Positions 49,627-57,156 of a stretch of 64,000 nucleotides of DNA are shown here, piece after piece. The notes below the pieces were generated by a model. It saw only the letters and a list, made by a program, of their open reading frames with translations. It was not told the DNA's origin and did no database searches. The stretch is from Kitasatospora kifunensis (GTDB lineage: Bacteria; Actinomycetota; Actinomycetes; Streptomycetales; Streptomycetaceae). Location of the stretch: positions 4,340,001 to 4,404,000 of the forward strand of contig NZ_JACHJV010000001.1 of the NCBI RefSeq assembly GCF_014203855.1, written 5' to 3'. Each line of letters starts with the position of its first letter. Position 1 is the stretch's first letter. The translations under genes and the position numbers were made by a program.

Positions 49627-50493
49627 CTAGAGCGTTCCGAGATATGAGACGAGGTCGTCGTAGTCCCGCAGCCTGCGCTGATCAACCATGCGGTGGAACG
49701 TGTCGCGGATCCTGAGCCGGCTCTTCGTCCCGGTGTAGTAGTCGTTGACCGCAGCAGCGAGAGCAGGAAGGTGGAGGTGGTAGACGCAGTCGAGATCCCC
49801 GGTTCCTTGCCCAAGCCGGGCCAGGAAGTATGGTCGTGGCTCCATCGTGACCGCGGCGAAGTGGGGCATGCGGCCCCGCCGCAGGGCGGCCATCTTCGCG
49901 CCGTGCGTGCGCGGATCCTGAAGTCTGTCTGTCCTGAGTGACCACTTGAGTGACAGGCCCGCAACGAGGTGCGGCTTGCCAGCTTGTGCTGCTGGGCCGA
50001 GATCTCGATGGACAGAGATGTCCAGCTTCGGAAGCGACTCGTCTCCCAGGGCGTCGAGCAACGGGCGGCGACGGTTCCTGGAATCGTCTAGCGCACCGCT
50101 CAGCGCCTCAACCAGTCTCGACGTCCCGCTTCCGGTGTCTCCGCCCGCAAGCAGATGGCTCTGAAGGCGTTCCAGCGCGCTGTCGATGTTCAGTGACTCA
50201 TCCTCGGCGAGTGCGCGGAGCGCACCGAGGTGTGCGTACTGCTCGAATGCGTGGGCGGCCTGCTCCCGTTTCACGATGAGGTGCGCGGCCATGGGCGTCA
50301 GCTTTTCAGTGAGGTCGGCAACCATGGCGTGGCTCCACGGGTGGTCGACCTTGCCGCTCGTCTGCGCCGTCGGCACTCCGATCTTCTCGAAGAAGATGTG
50401 GCCCAGCTCGATGGAATCGATCTTGCTGCTGTCACTGGTATTCGGTTTGCCGTCTCGGTAGCCGCATAGTGTGGCGACAAAGGGCGCTGGCAT
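49627..50493 (-). CDS. Type II restriction endonuclease, NgoMIV-like
   Basis: 288 residues from ATG 50493 (TTG 50511 possible); NgoMIV has about 286. The core GLSLKWSLRTDRLQDPR, then ALRRGRMPHFAAVTMEPRP and LGQGTGDLDCVYHLHLPAL follows the NgoMIV family pattern SCKWTLRSDRAQNARSE…GRLPHIVVVT. The SxK motif is Ser181-Leu-Lys183 and a candidate metal-binding acid is Asp158. The family Glu 14 residues after the Lys appears here as His197, so activity may be reduced or changed. The family cuts GCCGGC, the same site expected for the NaeI-like enzyme downstream. Confidence 0.75.
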   Translation of the reverse strand: MPAPFVATLCGYRDGKPNTSDSSKIDSIELGHIFFEKIGVPTAQTSGKVDHPWSHAMVADLTEKLTPMAAHLIVKREQAAHAFEQYAHLGALRALAEDESLNIDSALERLQSHLLAGGDTGSGTSRLVEALSGALDDSRNRRRPLLDALGDESLPKLDISVHRDLGPAAQAGKPHLVAGLSLKWSLRTDRLQDPRTHGAKMAALRRGRMPHFAAVTMEPRPYFLARLGQGTGDLDCVYHLHLPALAAAVNDYYTGTKSRLRIRDTFHRMVDQRRLRDYDDLVSYLGTL

Positions 50494-50580
50494 GCTTCCC
50501 CCATTGGTCAACGGTCATGTGGCCCCACCCGATCACCTCTCCCCGAGGCAGTCGACTAGCGGTAGGGACCAAGATCAGTG

Positions 50581-51672
50581 CTATTGATTGCTCTCGACTG
50601 CAGCCGGGTCCTCGGGAGCGGGTTCCCGGGTTGGGCGCGAACCCCACGTTGTGAGGCTCTGCAGGAGCGCCTCAGACGGTGCGTCCCAGCCGAAGGCCGC
50701 GGAGAGGATGTGCAGGGCAAGCCGGGGTGGCACGGCATTGCCGATCTGCTGACCGATGTCCTTCCCGGACCACGGGTAGTCGGACGGGAAGGTCTGGAGC
50801 CGGCCGGCTTCGGACGGGGTGAAGCGGCCAAGCTCGTCGCCGTTCGGGCTGACGACGCGATTGCGGGAGATCTTCCCCGTTACCGTGGCGGATGGCTCCC
50901 CGGATCCCCTACGTCCACGGGCTTTCGGGTCTCCACCAGTTCCGTAGTTGGAGATGACCTCAAAAGCGGTCGGACGGCTGACGACGTCGGCCATCGTCCT
51001 CCATGGCAGCAGGTTCGTGTCCCCGGAGTCTCGGGCAGCGCCCTTACGGTAGATGCGGTGAGTCGCGACCGGAAGCGTCACCGGATCCTTGCCGTGCCGG
51101 GCGATCAGGACGGCCCGCCGGCGGGTCTGCGGGACGCCGTATGCCTCGGTGTGCAGGATGCCGCAGTCCACTTGGTAACCCTCCTCGATAAGGGCCTTCG
51201 CGTACGCCTCCCAAACCGGAAGGACGGCAGGCACCTGCTCGAGGACGATCGCGCGGAACGGACGGTCGAGCTTGTCGATGGCGTCGAGCGCCCACATGAG
51301 GGGTTGCAACACGAGCCCCGTGCGTTCGTCGTCCAGCTTGGCAAGATCCTTCTCGATCTCCTCGCGATCCTCGCGGGCGACGAGCCGTTCGACGAACCTC
51401 AGGACCTCGTCGAGTGCCCTGCGGCCGACGCCCGTACCCGCGACGGTGAAGGTTTGGCAAGGCGGTCCACCAGCCAGCACGTCGGCCTCTGGGAAGTCGG
51501 ACGGTCCGTAAAGCCGAACGTCGCCCTCGACGGTCTCCAGCCCCGCGGCGCGCCGTGTGGTGCATGCGGCTGAGTCCCACTCGACACCTACGGTGCTGAT
51601 GCCGAGCTTCTCGGCCGCCACGTCGAGCCCACCGGGGCCGGCGAACAGGTCCACGATCTTGGTGGGCTGCAC
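50581..51672 (-). CDS. DNA (cytosine-5) methyltransferase of the restriction operon
   Basis: 363 residues from GTG 51672 (AGGAG six bases upstream). Motif I is IVDLFAGPGGLDVAAEKLG, motif IV is LAGGPPCQTFTVAG with the nucleophile Cys72, motif VI is AIVLEQVPAVLP (EQV for ENV), motif VIII is GVPQTRRRAVLIA, and motif X is IGQQIGNAVPPRLALHIL. The target-recognition region lies at about 225–305. As first gene of the operon it would protect sites cut by the two nucleases that follow. Confidence 0.92.
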   Translation of the reverse strand: MQPTKIVDLFAGPGGLDVAAEKLGISTVGVEWDSAACTTRRAAGLETVEGDVRLYGPSDFPEADVLAGGPPCQTFTVAGTGVGRRALDEVLRFVERLVAREDREEIEKDLAKLDDERTGLVLQPLMWALDAIDKLDRPFRAIVLEQVPAVLPVWEAYAKALIEEGYQVDCGILHTEAYGVPQTRRRAVLIARHGKDPVTLPVATHRIYRKGAARDSGDTNLLPWRTMADVVSRPTAFEVISNYGTGGDPKARGRRGSGEPSATVTGKISRNRVVSPNGDELGRFTPSEAGRLQTFPSDYPWSGKDIGQQIGNAVPPRLALHILSAAFGWDAPSEALLQSLTTWGSRPTREPAPEDPAAVESNQ

Positions 51673-51928
51673 TTGGATCTCCTGGTTGTCTTAACGGGGC
51701 GACGGTGCGAGGGCTTGATGAACCCGAGTGCCCGCTCTGACGGCCGTTTGATGGCGACGACGATGCAGCGTACCGCGGTGCACTGTCAGTCGAAGTTTGT
51801 CCACAGGGGCGCGGCGTCGGGCACTGTGCGTCCGCTTCCCGCTGCCACGGAGTATGAGGCTCCGCCAGCCCGCCGGCTCGTCACCAGTGGGCGGCGGACC
51901 GAAGGTAGCGAGGTGAGAAAACCAAGAT

Positions 51929-51948
51929 CTTCTCCCAGGATTCTCCCA
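51929..51948. repeat. Putative integrase arm-type repeat, right end
   Basis: CTTCTCCCAGGATTCTCCCA; differs from 25871–25890 at two bases and lies in the same orientation, 67 bp inside the att core. Confidence 0.5.
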
Positions 51949-51968
51949 CGAGGGTCCCGACAACCAGT

Positions 51969-52002
51969 CAGGGCCGGTCTCCCTAGCGGGAGACCGGCCC
52001 TG
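51969..52002 (-). terminator. Terminator of the tRNA-Pro gene
   Basis: Perfect 15-bp stem CAGGGCCGGTCTCCC / GGGAGACCGGCCCTG with loop TAGC, 17 bp past the tRNA 3' end on the minus strand. Confidence 0.75.
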
Positions 52003-52018
52003 AGCTGGTCTTACTGGG

Positions 52019-52092
<74 letters not shown>

Positions 52093-52168
52093 GTCTTGCT
52101 CTTGTTGCTTCCGTCTCCGTCGCAACGAGTAGAACTCTATCCCATGCAGGTCAGGAGACGAAATCCGG

Positions 52169-53113
52169 TTATCGGAGGCGGGGTGTCAGGGTCATCAGGG
52201 TGGCCTCGGGCGGGCAGGCGAAGCGGACCGGGGTGTAGCGGTTGGTGCCGCAACCGGCCGAGACGTGCAGGTAGGACTGCTTGCCGCCGGCCCGGTGGGT
52301 GGACAGGCCCTTGACCCGCTTGGCGTCCAGGTCGCAGTTGGTGACCAGGGCGCCGTAGAAGGGGACGCAGAGCTGGCCGCCGTGGGTGTGGCCGGCCAGC
52401 ACCAGCGGGTAGCCGTCGGCGGTGAAGGCGTCCAGGCTGCGCAGGTAGGGCGCGTGGACCACGGCCACCGACAGGTCGGCATCGGCGGACGGGCCGCCGG
52501 CCACCGCGGCGTAGCGGTCGCGGCGGATGTGCGGGTCGTCCACGCCGGTGAACTCGATGTCGAGCCCGGTCAGCGAGAGCCGTCCGCGCGCGTTGGTCAG
52601 GTCCAGCCAGCCGGCCGCGTCGAAGCCGTCGCGCAGCTTCTCCCACGGGTTGTGGACCGCGCCGGTGATCCCGGACCGCCCGGTGCCGTCCGCGTTGTTG
52701 AGGCCGTGGTTGCCGCTGCTCAGCGCCTTGAGGTAGCGGGTGGGGCTCTTGCGGGCCGGGCCGTAGTAGTCGTTCGACCCGAAGACGTACACCCCGGGGA
52801 ACTCCATCAGCGGTCCGAGCGCGTCCAGCGTGGCGGGCACGCCGAGCGGGTCGGAGAGGTTGTCGCCGGTGTTCACCACCAGGTCGGGCCGCAGCCCGGC
52901 CAGGCTCTGCAGCCAGTGCTGCTTCTTCCGCTGCCCGGTCACCATGTGGATGTCCGACACGTGCAGCACCCGCAGCGGCTTGGCACCCCGCGGCAGTACC
53001 GGGACCTCCACTCGGCGCAGGCGGAACGAGCGGACCTCGTAGCCGGCGGAGTAGGCGAGCCCGGCGGCTCCGGTGGCGAGGACAGCGAGCGGGACGGAGT
53101 ACAGCTTTCGCAT
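52169..53113 (-). CDS. Membrane-anchored metallophosphoesterase
   Basis: 314 residues from ATG 53113. A short N-terminal hydrophobic segment (LYSVPLAVLATGAAGLAYSA) precedes a calcineurin-like domain: LRVLHVSDIHMVTGQRKK, DLVVNTGDNLSD, GVYVFGSNDYYGP, VAVVHAPYL, VLAGHTHGGQLCVP. The normal GNHD box reads GSNDYY, a known variant in Streptomyces relatives. It probably cleaves phosphodiesters or lipid-linked phosphate at the membrane. First chromosomal gene right of the tRNA. Confidence 0.9.
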   Translation of the reverse strand: MRKLYSVPLAVLATGAAGLAYSAGYEVRSFRLRRVEVPVLPRGAKPLRVLHVSDIHMVTGQRKKQHWLQSLAGLRPDLVVNTGDNLSDPLGVPATLDALGPLMEFPGVYVFGSNDYYGPARKSPTRYLKALSSGNHGLNNADGTGRSGITGAVHNPWEKLRDGFDAAGWLDLTNARGRLSLTGLDIEFTGVDDPHIRRDRYAAVAGGPSADADLSVAVVHAPYLRSLDAFTADGYPLVLAGHTHGGQLCVPFYGALVTNCDLDAKRVKGLSTHRAGGKQSYLHVSAGCGTNRYTPVRFACPPEATLMTLTPRLR

Positions 53114-53302
53114 CGGTCCATGGTCGCAGACCCGGCCTGCCTGGGTGAACCGGGCCTTCCCCCGGCCGCCTGACGTCCTGTCGGCCGGTTGGGCCCCTGC
53201 GGCACCCGTACCGCCGCCGGCCGGCCGCGCAGGGCCCGCGCTCGACGGCGACAACGGCGATATTCGCGGGCGCCGCGCCGCCGTGGGTGTGAGGATTGGC
53301 CC

Positions 53303-53761
53303 ATGACATCCCTCAAGGAGCGGCTGCGGGACGACCTGACGGCCGCCATCAAGGCTCGGGACGAGCTGCGCTCGTCCACCCTTCGGCTGACCCTGACCGC
53401 GGTCAACCGGGCGGAGGTGGCCGGCACCACGAAGCGCGAGCTCTCCGACGCCGAGGTGGTCCAGGTGGTCCAGGGCGAGGCGAAGAAGCGCCGGGACGCG
53501 GCGAGCGCCTTCCAGGACGCCGGGCGGGCGGAGTCGGCCGAGCGCGAGCGCGCGGAGGGCGAGGTGCTGGCCGAGTACCTGCCCAAGCAGCTCGGCGACG
53601 AGGAGCTGGCGGCGATCGTCGCCGCGGCGGTGGCCGAGAGCGGGGCGAGCGGCCCGCAGGGGATGGGCGCCGTGATGAAGCTGGTCCGCCCGCAGGTCGA
53701 GGGCCGGGCGGATGGCGGCCGAGTGGCCGCCGTGGTGAAGGCCGCACTGACGGGCCGTTAG
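53303..53761 (+). CDS. GatB/YqeY domain protein
   Basis: 152 residues (MTSLKERLRDDLTAAIKARD, TLTAVNRAEVAGTTKRELSD, VVQGEAKKRRDAASAF, AEYLPKQLGDEELAAIVAAA, GAVMKLVRPQVEGRADGGRV). The YqeY fold resembles the tail of GatB, which binds tRNA; stand-alone members have no settled role. Divergent from the metallophosphoesterase. A strong terminator follows. Confidence 0.92.
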   Translation: MTSLKERLRDDLTAAIKARDELRSSTLRLTLTAVNRAEVAGTTKRELSDAEVVQVVQGEAKKRRDAASAFQDAGRAESAERERAEGEVLAEYLPKQLGDEELAAIVAAAVAESGASGPQGMGAVMKLVRPQVEGRADGGRVAAVVKAALTGR

Positions 53762-53817
53762 CGCGGCACGCGCCGGTAGCGACGCCGTGACGGCGTAGCG
53801 GCGCCGAAGAGCACGGG

Positions 53818-53861
53818 AAGGGCCCGGGGCCCCTGGACGGATCCAGGGGCCCCGGGCCCTT
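53818..53861. terminator. Bidirectional terminator, 20-bp perfect stem
   Basis: Arms 53818–53837 and 53842–53861 are perfectly complementary (AAGGGCCCGGGGCCCCTGGA) around the tetraloop CGGA. It serves both the YqeY gene and the convergent penicillin-binding protein gene. Confidence 0.85.
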
Positions 53862-53892
53862 GCCATGCCGTGTGCGGCGAGCTCGGTGGAGC

Positions 53893-56313
53893 TCAGTGGT
53901 GCCCGGGCTTACCGGGCTTGCCGGTCCCAGGACCGGTCCCGGGACCCGTCCCGCCGATCATCCCCGGCGGCAGGCTGACGCCGCCGATGGTGCCGCCCGG
54001 GGGTGGGTTCGGCACCGAGCCCACCGGCGGGAGGGCCGGCGGCGTCGTGATCAGGCCGGCGTTGGTGGCCGGCGGGTTGCCGGGCGCCGGGTTCTGGTTG
54101 TTCGGGTCGCCGGGGTTCGCGGGCTGGTTCGGGGGCTGGTTCGGACCCGGGCTCTGGGCCGGGTTCGGCGGCGGCGGGGTGTCCGTCGAGGCCGTGGCCG
54201 AGGGCGCGCCCTGGACCAGCGTGAACTGGTTGATCGGGGAGCCCGCGACCGCCTGGTTCATCGCCTGCTGCCAGATCAGGCCGGGGCCGTTGGCACCGTA
54301 GACACCGTCGGTGTCGTAGAAGTGGCGGCCGCCGATGGTGATGTTCCGGTCCATCGGGATGCTGCTGTCCGGGCCACCGAGCCAGGTCACGTCGACCAGG
54401 TCGGGGGTGTAGCCGTCGAACCAGGCCGCGCGGCGGGCGTCGGTGGTGCCGGTCTTACCGGCGATCGGGCGGTTGTCGCTCAGGTTCAGCGCGGCACCGG
54501 TGCCCGACTTCTCGGTCACACCCTTGAGCAGCGTGTTGATGCTGTCCGCGGTGTTCTGCTGCATCGCCTGCTGGCAGTTGGCCTGCGGGACCGGCAGCTG
54601 CTTGCCGTCGATGCCGGTGACCGACTTGATCGCGATCGGGTCGCAGTGGACACCGCGCGCGGCGAAGGTGGCGTAGACGCCGGCCATGTCGAGCGGGCTC
54701 ATCTCCTCGACGCCCAGGGCCATGGCAGGGACCTCGTCGAGCGGGGCGCCGCTGGCCTTGGTCTTGATGCCCAGCTTGTTGGCCATCTGCTTGACCGCGC
54801 AGAGACCGGTGTCCGCCTCCAGGGAGACGAAGTAGGTGTTGATCGAGCGGGCCATCGCCTCGGGCATCATGAACGGCCCGGACTCACTCGGACTGTCGTT
54901 GCTGACCGTGGACTTGGCGGTGTTCTTCCAGGTCCCGGTGCAGGTGGTCATCTGCGGGTAGGGCATCGAGGCGGGCGACGGGTAGCTCTGGTTCAGCTGG
55001 GTGCCGCCGTCGATGGCCGCGGCCGCGACGATCGCCTTGAAGGTCGAGCCCGGCTGGAACCCGCTGCCGCCGCCCATCGCCGCGCCGACGTTGAGGTTGA
55101 CCACGGTCTGGTGCTTGGTGGCGTCCAGGCCGTAGGGCCTGGTCTGGGCCATCGCGAGGATCTCACCGGTGCCGGGCTTGACCATGGTCATCGCCGCCGA
55201 GACCGGGTCGGTCACGTAGACCTGGGAGGTGACGGCGCTGTTGGCCGCGGCCTGCTTGTCCGGGTCGATGGTGGTGGCGATCTTCAGGCCGCCCTGGGTC
55301 CACAGCTTGGTGCGGTCGGCCGCGGAGGCACCGAAGGCCGGGTTGGTCTCCACCACGCGCTTGACGTAGTCGCAGAAGAAGCCCTCACCGTTGCCGGCCG
55401 TGATACAGCCGTTCTGCGGGTCCTGGTAGTGGAGATCCGCGCTGAGCTGGGTGGCCTTGGCCTCCTTGGCCTGTGCCGGGGTGATGTGCTTGTACTCGAG
55501 CATCTTGTCGATCACGGTGTCGCGCCGGGCCTGCGCGGCCTTGGGGTGCAACAGCGGGTCGTAGGCCGTCGGGTTCTGCACCATGCCGGCCAGCGTCGCG
55601 GCCTCGGCGACGGTGAGGTCCTTGTCGGACTTGCCGAAGTAGCGCTGGGCGGCCGCCTCGATGCCGTACGCCTGGTGGTTGAAGAAGGTGATGTTCAGGT
55701 AGTTGGTGAGGATCTGGTCCTTGGTCAGGTCCTTCTCCAACTGGATGGCGTACTTGAGCTCCTTGATCTTGCGACCCAGGCTCTTCTCGGTCGCCGCCTT
55801 GAAGGCCACCGGGTCGTCGCCGGCCTCCTCGATGAAGACGTTCTTCACGTACTGCTGGGTCAGCGTCGAGGCACCCTCGGAGGCGCCGTCGGTGGAGGCG
55901 TTCTTGCCGATGGCGCGCAGCACGCCCTTGGGGTCGATCGCACCGTGCTGGTAGAACCGCGCGTCCTCGATGTCGACCTGGGCTTCCCGGGACAGCGGCG
56001 ACATCTGATCCTGCGTCAGTATCGTGCGGTCGCGGGCGTAGACCTTGGCGATCTGGTTGCCCTTGGCGTCGTAGATGTACGAGGCCTGGTCGAGGGTCGG
56101 GGTCTTGAAGTCGTCCGGAATGTTGTTGAAGTTCTGGACGCCGTTCTTGGCCCCGAGGCCGATCGCGCCCACGGCGGGCAGTGCGAGGCCGGCCAGCACG
56201 ACGCCGGCCAGGATGCTGACGCCCAGGAACTTGACGCCGTGTCCGGCCAACTCCAGGGGAGAGGTGCGCCGTCGGCGGGGGCGCTGGGTAGCTGAGGAGC
56301 GCTTCGGTGCCAT
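53893..56313 (-). CDS. Bifunctional class A penicillin-binding protein (PBP1-type)
   Basis: About 806 residues from ATG 56313. A basic cytoplasmic tail and one membrane helix (FLGVSILAGVVLAGLALPAV) come first. Then the GT51 glycosyltransferase (EDARFYQHGAID, EGASTLTQQYVKNVFI, ILTNYLNITFFNHQAYGIEA) and the transpeptidase with catalytic STFK (FQPGSTFKAI), SIN (ARSINTYF) and KTGT (IAGKTGTT). The C terminus (last ~110 residues) is a Pro/Asn/Gly-rich tail. It polymerises and cross-links peptidoglycan outside the membrane. Orthologous by position to SCO3580, upstream of and divergent from wblA. Confidence 0.93.
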   Translation of the reverse strand: MAPKRSSATQRPRRRRTSPLELAGHGVKFLGVSILAGVVLAGLALPAVGAIGLGAKNGVQNFNNIPDDFKTPTLDQASYIYDAKGNQIAKVYARDRTILTQDQMSPLSREAQVDIEDARFYQHGAIDPKGVLRAIGKNASTDGASEGASTLTQQYVKNVFIEEAGDDPVAFKAATEKSLGRKIKELKYAIQLEKDLTKDQILTNYLNITFFNHQAYGIEAAAQRYFGKSDKDLTVAEAATLAGMVQNPTAYDPLLHPKAAQARRDTVIDKMLEYKHITPAQAKEAKATQLSADLHYQDPQNGCITAGNGEGFFCDYVKRVVETNPAFGASAADRTKLWTQGGLKIATTIDPDKQAAANSAVTSQVYVTDPVSAAMTMVKPGTGEILAMAQTRPYGLDATKHQTVVNLNVGAAMGGGSGFQPGSTFKAIVAAAAIDGGTQLNQSYPSPASMPYPQMTTCTGTWKNTAKSTVSNDSPSESGPFMMPEAMARSINTYFVSLEADTGLCAVKQMANKLGIKTKASGAPLDEVPAMALGVEEMSPLDMAGVYATFAARGVHCDPIAIKSVTGIDGKQLPVPQANCQQAMQQNTADSINTLLKGVTEKSGTGAALNLSDNRPIAGKTGTTDARRAAWFDGYTPDLVDVTWLGGPDSSIPMDRNITIGGRHFYDTDGVYGANGPGLIWQQAMNQAVAGSPINQFTLVQGAPSATASTDTPPPPNPAQSPGPNQPPNQPANPGDPNNQNPAPGNPPATNAGLITTPPALPPVGSVPNPPPGGTIGGVSLPPGMIGGTGPGTGPGTGKPGKPGHH

Positions 56314-56748
56314 AGGGAGGACTCTACGTTGCCAAAACCAGGGCATGAGGGCAGGTGTTCGCCTACGCTTGTCACAAGCTTGCGACAGCTTCGCTCTGTG
56401 AATCCCAAACACTCCTGTGAGTGTTTAGAGTTGTCCCATTTGACGCGTTATGAGGCGACTGGCGCGGCTGTCCGCCCTCCGTGTGAGGGCGTGCTCCTCA
56501 GGGTGCTGTGGCGCTCCGTGACGAAAGCGGCGTCAAAGCGGACGATCGGGACGGGCGCAAGCCTCACGACCTGCGATCACTCCAACGAGTGATCTGACCG
56601 GCACCCATAGTCCAATCGGGTCATTCGAGATTGGACCCCAAGGGGCTGTTGCGCTCCGCCAATCTTCCGTAACGTCCTCAACTGGCTGCGGTGAGTATGC
56701 CGTTGCCGCCGTGGGGGGAGCCTCGATTCGGGAGAGGACGGCGCCGGG
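56314..56748. promoter_or_regulatory. Divergent promoter region of the PBP gene and wblA
   Basis: 435 bp with several dyads: TGTCACAAGCTTGCGACA at 56370–56387 (one mismatch), AAACACTC-ctgt-GAGTGTTT at 56407–56426, GATCACTC-caac-GAGTGATC at 56575–56594, and GTCCAATC/GATTGGAC at about 56610–56636. The middle two share CACTC-N4-GAGTG. A long 5' leader of wblA is likely. No gene seen. Confidence 0.55.
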
Positions 56749-57072
56749 ATGGGCTGGGTAGATGACTGGAGTGCGCAGGCTGCCTGTCGCACGAGTGATC
56801 CGGATGAACTGTTCGTTCAGGGGGCGGCGCAGAACCGGGCGAAGGCGGTGTGCAGCGGGTGTCCGGTGCGCACCGAGTGCCTGGCGGACGCGTTGGACAA
56901 TCGCGTGGAATTCGGCGTCTGGGGCGGGATGACCGAGCGGGAGCGCAGGGCATTGCTGCGCCGCCGCCCGACGGTGATCTCCTGGCGCCGATTGCTGGAG
57001 ACCGCTCGCACGGAGTACGAGGAGTCGCTCGCCACTGGAGTGATCCTCTCGGACTACGCGCAGGCCGGCTGA
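56749..57072 (+). CDS. wblA: WhiB-like regulator WblA
   Basis: 107 residues. Four conserved Cys in AACRTSDPDELF and CSGCPVRTECLADAL hold a [4Fe-4S] cluster, and the turn FGVWGGMTERERRALLRRR is characteristic. The sequence and the neighbours (PBP1 on one side, two ArsA-type ATPases on the other) identify WblA, a pleiotropic developmental regulator that lowers antibiotic production and promotes sporulation in Streptomyces. Distinct from the WhiB-like gene on the AICE at 34256–34621. Confidence 0.9.
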   Translation: MGWVDDWSAQAACRTSDPDELFVQGAAQNRAKAVCSGCPVRTECLADALDNRVEFGVWGGMTERERRALLRRRPTVISWRRLLETARTEYEESLATGVILSDYAQAG

Positions 57073-57120
57073 CCAGGCGACCCCGGTACCACGGGGTCGC
57101 CCTGGCTCGCCCAGGCCGGT

Positions 57121-57156
57121 CGGGTCATTCGCGAGTTGGATCGGGTCATTCGCGAG
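57121..57156. repeat. Direct repeat CGGGTCATTCGCGAG
   Basis: Two copies at 57121–57135 and 57142–57156, 21 bp apart, between the convergent wblA and ArsA-type genes. The core CGGGTCATTCG occurs again at 56617–56627 in the wblA upstream region. Confidence 0.45.

Larger units (their letters stand above)
51673..52014. other. Right-end attachment arm and promoter of the restriction operon
   Basis: About 340 bp without a gene. It contains the upstream region of the methyltransferase gene, the arm-type repeat CTTCTCCCAGGATTCTCCCA at 51929–51948, and a perfect 15-bp hairpin at 51969–52002 (CAGGGCCGGTCTCCC-tagc-GGGAGACCGGCCCTG), which terminates tRNA transcription. Confidence 0.6.

Noticed and set aside
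53860..56295. 811-codon plus-strand frame opposite the penicillin-binding protein
   Set aside because: Composition is that of a shadow frame (Gly/Val/Leu/Arg, no motif); the minus strand carries all PBP motifs.
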